Below, piece after piece: positions 6,250 through 8,528 of a stretch of 8,528 bases of DNA; the first letter of the stretch is position 1; each line of letters starts with the position of its first letter. The notes under the pieces were generated by a model. The model did not search any database. It was not told the DNA's origin and saw only the letters and a list, made by a program, of their open reading frames with translations. The DNA is from Alphaproteobacteria bacterium (GTDB taxonomy: Bacteria; Pseudomonadota; Alphaproteobacteria; Acetobacterales; Acetobacteraceae): assembly GCA_013298245.1 (NCBI GenBank), contig JAAFHD010000142.1:1-8528 (forward strand), in the 5' to 3' direction. The position numbers and the translations under genes were made by a program.

Positions 6250-7248
6250 ATGTCGATGTTGGAAATGCTGAAGGGTCGGCTGCGGCTGCCCGTGATCGGC
6301 TCGCCCTTGTTCATCATTTCCGTGCCCGACCTGGTGGTGGCGCAATGCACCAGCGGGGTGATCGGCTCCATGCCGTCGCTGAACGCGCGGCCGCTGGAGC
6401 AGCTGGATGAATGGCTGGCGGAGATCAACGAACGCCTGGCCGCGCATGATGCGGCGCATCCGGAACGGCCCAGCGCGCCCTACGCCATCAACCTGATCGT
6501 CCACAAATCCAACGACCGGCTGGAGGAGGACATCAAGCTCGTCGTCAAGCACAAAGTGCCGCTGATCATCTGTTCCCTGGGCGCGCGGCCTGAGGTGTAT
6601 GACGCGATCCATTCCTATGGCGGCTACGGCATCCATGACGTGATCAACCAGTCCTTCGCGCACAAGGCGATCGAGAAGGGCGCGGATGGCCTGGTGCTGG
6701 TGGCATCCGGCGCCGGCGGGCATGCGGGCGCGCTGTCGCCCTTCGGATTCCTGCAGGAAACGCGCGAGTGGTTCGATGGCCCGATCGCGCTGTCAGGCGC
6801 CATCGCGCATGGCCGCAGCATCTTGGCGGCGGAGGCGATGGGCGCGGATTTCGCCTATATCGGCAGCGCCTTCATCGCGACCGAGGAAGCGCGCGCGGTG
6901 GATGACTACAAGCGCATGATCACGCAGTACGGGGCGGAGGATATCCTCTACACCAACCTCATCACCGGGGTGCATGGCAACTACCTGCGGCCATCGCTGG
7001 AAGCCGCAGGGATGGATGTGACCAACCTTGGTCAATACAACGCGAATGCGATGGATTTCAGCTCGGACCGCAAGCGGCGCTGGAAGGATATCTGGGGCAG
7101 CGGGCAGGGGATCGGCGCGGTGAAGGAAGTCGTGCCGACGGCGATGCTGGTGGAGCGCCTGGCCACGGAATACGCGGCGGCGCGGGTGCGCCTTGGCTCA
7201 CACTCGCCGTTGGTGAATCCGGGGTGGGGGTTGCAGCGGGCGGCGTGA
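6250..7248 (+). CDS. Nitronate monooxygenase-like FMN flavoprotein
   Basis: This 332-residue protein belongs to the 2-nitropropane dioxygenase/nitronate monooxygenase family (PF03060), FMN-binding TIM barrels. Some members oxidise alkyl nitronates with O2; others are NAD(P)H:quinone or enoyl reductases. PVIGSPLFIISVPDLVVAQC (14-33) forms the first barrel strand and FMN contact. PYAINLIV (77-84) and VPLIICSLG (103-111) are further strands. VASGAGGHAG (151-160) holds His158, matching the conserved family His. ALSGAIAHGRSILAAEAMGA (180-199) and FAYIGSAFIATEEA (201-214) form the phosphate-binding end. The start is supported by AGGA (6237-6240) 9 bases before the ATG at 6250; the ATG at 6256 is a weaker option. 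It lies 11 bases after the DUF1330 gene and ends one base from the converging fpr stop. True nitronate activity is not shown by sequence alone. Confidence 0.9.
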   Translation: MSMLEMLKGRLRLPVIGSPLFIISVPDLVVAQCTSGVIGSMPSLNARPLEQLDEWLAEINERLAAHDAAHPERPSAPYAINLIVHKSNDRLEEDIKLVVKHKVPLIICSLGARPEVYDAIHSYGGYGIHDVINQSFAHKAIEKGADGLVLVASGAGGHAGALSPFGFLQETREWFDGPIALSGAIAHGRSILAAEAMGADFAYIGSAFIATEEARAVDDYKRMITQYGAEDILYTNLITGVHGNYLRPSLEAAGMDVTNLGQYNANAMDFSSDRKRRWKDIWGSGQGIGAVKEVVPTAMLVERLATEYAAARVRLGSHSPLVNPGWGLQRAA

Positions 7249-7249
7249 G

Positions 7250-8050
7250 CTACTTCGTGACAAACGCCTTCTCCAACGCATAGCTCCCAGGATTGTTGTT
7301 CGTCCCCTCCACAAACCCGCGCCCTTCCAGCAACGCCTTCATGTCCGCGTTGAAATCCTCGGACCCGCACAGCATCACGCGATCCTTCGCCGGGTCCAGC
7401 GCCTCCAACCCCGTGTCCGAAAACAACCGCCCCGTCTCGATCCGCTCCGTGATGCGCCCAAAGGTCGGAAACGCCTCCCGCGTCACGGCCGGCGCATAGA
7501 CCAGCTTTTCGCTCGCCAATTCGCCCAGCAATTCGTGCCCCGGCAGTTCGACGGAAATATACTCCCGATACGCCAGCTCCCCCACCTGGCGCACGGTATG
7601 CGCCACAATCACGCGATCGAACTTGTCGTAGGTCTCCGGGTCGCGCATCAGCGACATGAAGGGCGCCAGGCCCGTGCCCGTGCACATCATCCAAAGGTTG
7701 CGCCCCGGCAGCAGGTTTTCCGCCACCAGCGTGCCCACCGGCTTGCGCCCGATCAGCACCGTATCCCCCACCTTGATGTGCTGCAGCCGCGACGTCAGCG
7801 GCCCGTCCGGCACCTTGATCGACAGGAATTCCAGCGCCTCATCCCAGGGCGGCGAGACCATGGAATAGGCGCGCACCAGCGCCTTGCCCTCGACCATCAG
7901 CCCGATCATGGCGAATTGCCCGGCCACGAAGCGCATCGCCGGGTCGCGCGTGCAGCGGAAGCTGAACAGGCGGTCGGTCCAATGATGCACCCAGGTGACG
8001 GTTTCCCCGAAGTATGCGGCGGGGATGGTCTGCATGGCGGTCTGGCTCAT
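7250..8050 (-). CDS. fpr: Ferredoxin--NADP(+) reductase
   Basis: Fpr passes electrons between NADPH and ferredoxin or flavodoxin through FAD and is often linked to oxidative-stress defence and iron-sulfur metabolism. The 266-residue product matches the compact bacterial type (about 255-275 residues). The N-terminal FAD domain includes FVAGQFAMIGL (41-51) and the flavin motif RAYSMVSPPWDE (60-71). KVGDTVLIGRKPVGTLV (93-109) follows. The NADP domain has WMMCTGTGLAPFMSLMRDP (120-138) and VMLCGSEDFN (225-234). The C-terminus PGSYALEKAFVTK (254-266) matches the subclass typical of alphaproteobacteria. I chose the ATG at 8050-8048; a second in-frame ATG lies at 8035. Neither has a clear Shine-Dalgarno. 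The open frame extends upstream to 8482, but that part mirrors the divergent acetyltransferase gene and adds nothing to the family domain. Confidence 0.96.
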   Translation of the reverse strand: MSQTAMQTIPAAYFGETVTWVHHWTDRLFSFRCTRDPAMRFVAGQFAMIGLMVEGKALVRAYSMVSPPWDEALEFLSIKVPDGPLTSRLQHIKVGDTVLIGRKPVGTLVAENLLPGRNLWMMCTGTGLAPFMSLMRDPETYDKFDRVIVAHTVRQVGELAYREYISVELPGHELLGELASEKLVYAPAVTREAFPTFGRITERIETGRLFSDTGLEALDPAKDRVMLCGSEDFNADMKALLEGRGFVEGTNNNPGSYALEKAFVTK

Positions 8051-8065
8051 GCGCGGCCATATGCG

Positions 8066-8082
8066 GCGCCCGCGCCGGGCGC
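8066..8082. repeat. Perfect 7-bp hairpin in the fpr/acetyltransferase divergent spacer
   Basis: GCGCCCG (8066-8072) and CGGGCGC (8076-8082) are exact inverted arms around the loop CGC. The spacer between the two divergent ATGs is only 72 bases (8051-8122), so the hairpin lies in the probable promoter region of both genes. It could be an operator for a dimeric regulator or an mRNA leader structure for fpr. High GC content raises the chance of coincidence. No convincing promoter hexamers are visible next to it; only a TTGCGC at 8088-8093 and a poor -10 on the plus strand. Confidence 0.3.
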
Positions 8083-8122
8083 GCAAGTTGCGCCCCACGC
8101 CGACCAGCGCCAGCATGCGCGC

Positions 8123-8528
8123 ATGGAGATCCTGCACCCACCCACGCCCGACCCCACGACCAACCCGCCCGTCGGCGCACGCGTGGACACCACACCCCGC
8201 CCCCTCCCCGCGCGCATCCCGCACAAGGGCCGCAGCGTAGACCTGGAACCGCTGCATGTGCGCCACGCAGACGAGCTCTTCACCGCCGCGCAGTCCGACA
8301 CCACCGCCGCCGGCTGGGCCTATCTCGGCTACGGCCCCTTCGCCGATGCCGCCGCCATGCGCAGCTTCATCGGCACCTTCGCCACAACGCACGACCCCAT
8401 GGCATGGGCGGTGCGCCCCCACCGCACCGGCACCGCCGATGGCTGGCTGACGCTGATGGAAATCCACCCCGCCCACGCGCATATCGAGATTGGCAACATC
8501 TGGTTCAGCCCGCGCATGCAGCGCACCC
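8123..8528 (+). CDS. GNAT family N-acetyltransferase, N-terminal part (cut by window edge)
   Basis: The frame from the ATG at 8123 stays open for 135 codons to the window edge. From about residue 36 the protein resembles RimJ/RimL-like GNAT acetyltransferases: GRSVDLEPLHVRHADELFTA (36-55), then WAYLGYGPFADAAAMRSFI (65-83) and MAWAVRPHRTG (93-103). EIHPAHAHIEIGNIWFSP (114-131) is the core beta-strand pair, and the frame then reaches MQRT. The acetyl-CoA binding loop (R/QxxGxG/A) would lie beyond the window, so activity cannot be judged. The first 35 residues are rich in Pro and Thr and unlike the fold. A GTG at 8183 (codon 21) could be the real start. No Shine-Dalgarno is visible before either. 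The substrate is unknown. Confidence 0.82.
   Translation, partial: MEILHPPTPDPTTNPPVGARVDTTPRPLPARIPHKGRSVDLEPLHVRHADELFTAAQSDTTAAGWAYLGYGPFADAAAMRSFIGTFATTHDPMAWAVRPHRTGTADGWLTLMEIHPAHAHIEIGNIWFSPRMQRT

Noticed and set aside
7242..7268. Inverted repeat GGCGT / ACGCC spanning the convergent stop codons, considered as a bidirectional terminator
   Set aside because: Arms are only 5 bp with a 17-base loop and no flanking T- or A-runs; expected by chance here.
8051..8482. N-terminal extension of fpr by about 144 codons
   Set aside because: The Gly/Val/Arg-rich extension mirrors the GNAT coding sequence on the opposite strand; the FNR domain is complete from 8050.
1..8528. Mobile elements, CRISPR array, tRNA/rRNA genes or phage genes
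   Set aside because: No transposase-, integrase- or phage-like proteins, no regularly spaced repeats and no RNA gene sequences were seen; codon style is fairly uniform across the window.

Overview
The window is about 8.5 kb of very GC-rich, densely packed bacterial chromosome. GapR (DUF2312), the SMc04008-like DUF1244 protein, ExoD and a bacterial-type ferredoxin-NADP reductase, together with the GC content and near-zero intergenic spacing, point to an alphaproteobacterium. Acetobacteraceae (Roseomonas-like) is my best guess from the style of the proteins; I could not run a search to confirm it. I see no transposase, integrase, tRNA, rRNA or CRISPR array.

Layout. Positions 1-524 hold the N-terminal third of fhs (formate--tetrahydrofolate ligase) on the minus strand, cut by the window edge. 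A 159-base divergent spacer (525-683) follows, with one candidate plus-strand promoter. From 684 to 7248 ten genes run on the plus strand with gaps of 0-35 bases or short overlaps: exoD-family membrane protein, pyrF, DUF1244 protein, cobT, cobS, cobC-like phosphatase, gapR, a TauD/TfdA-type dioxygenase, a DUF1330 protein and a nitronate monooxygenase-like flavoprotein. A ferredoxin--NADP reductase gene (minus strand, 7250-8050) converges on this array with one base between the stop codons. A 72-base divergent spacer then separates it from a GNAT acetyltransferase gene (plus strand, from 8123) that runs off the end.

How the genes work together. cobT, cobS and cobC are the nucleotide-loop (lower ligand) assembly steps of cobalamin synthesis. 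They overlap one another (TTG start inside the preceding stop, 8-base overlap, GTGA overlap), which suggests translational coupling. pyrF (last step of UMP synthesis) and the DUF1244 gene sit just upstream and may share the transcript. gapR encodes a nucleoid-associated protein and has its own strong Shine-Dalgarno sequence. The last three plus-strand genes (Fe(II)/2-oxoglutarate dioxygenase, small DUF1330 protein, FMN flavoprotein) are tightly coupled and may form a small oxidative pathway of unknown substrate. This triad is the only part of the window that looks like a possible undescribed functional unit; the rest is recognisable core metabolism.
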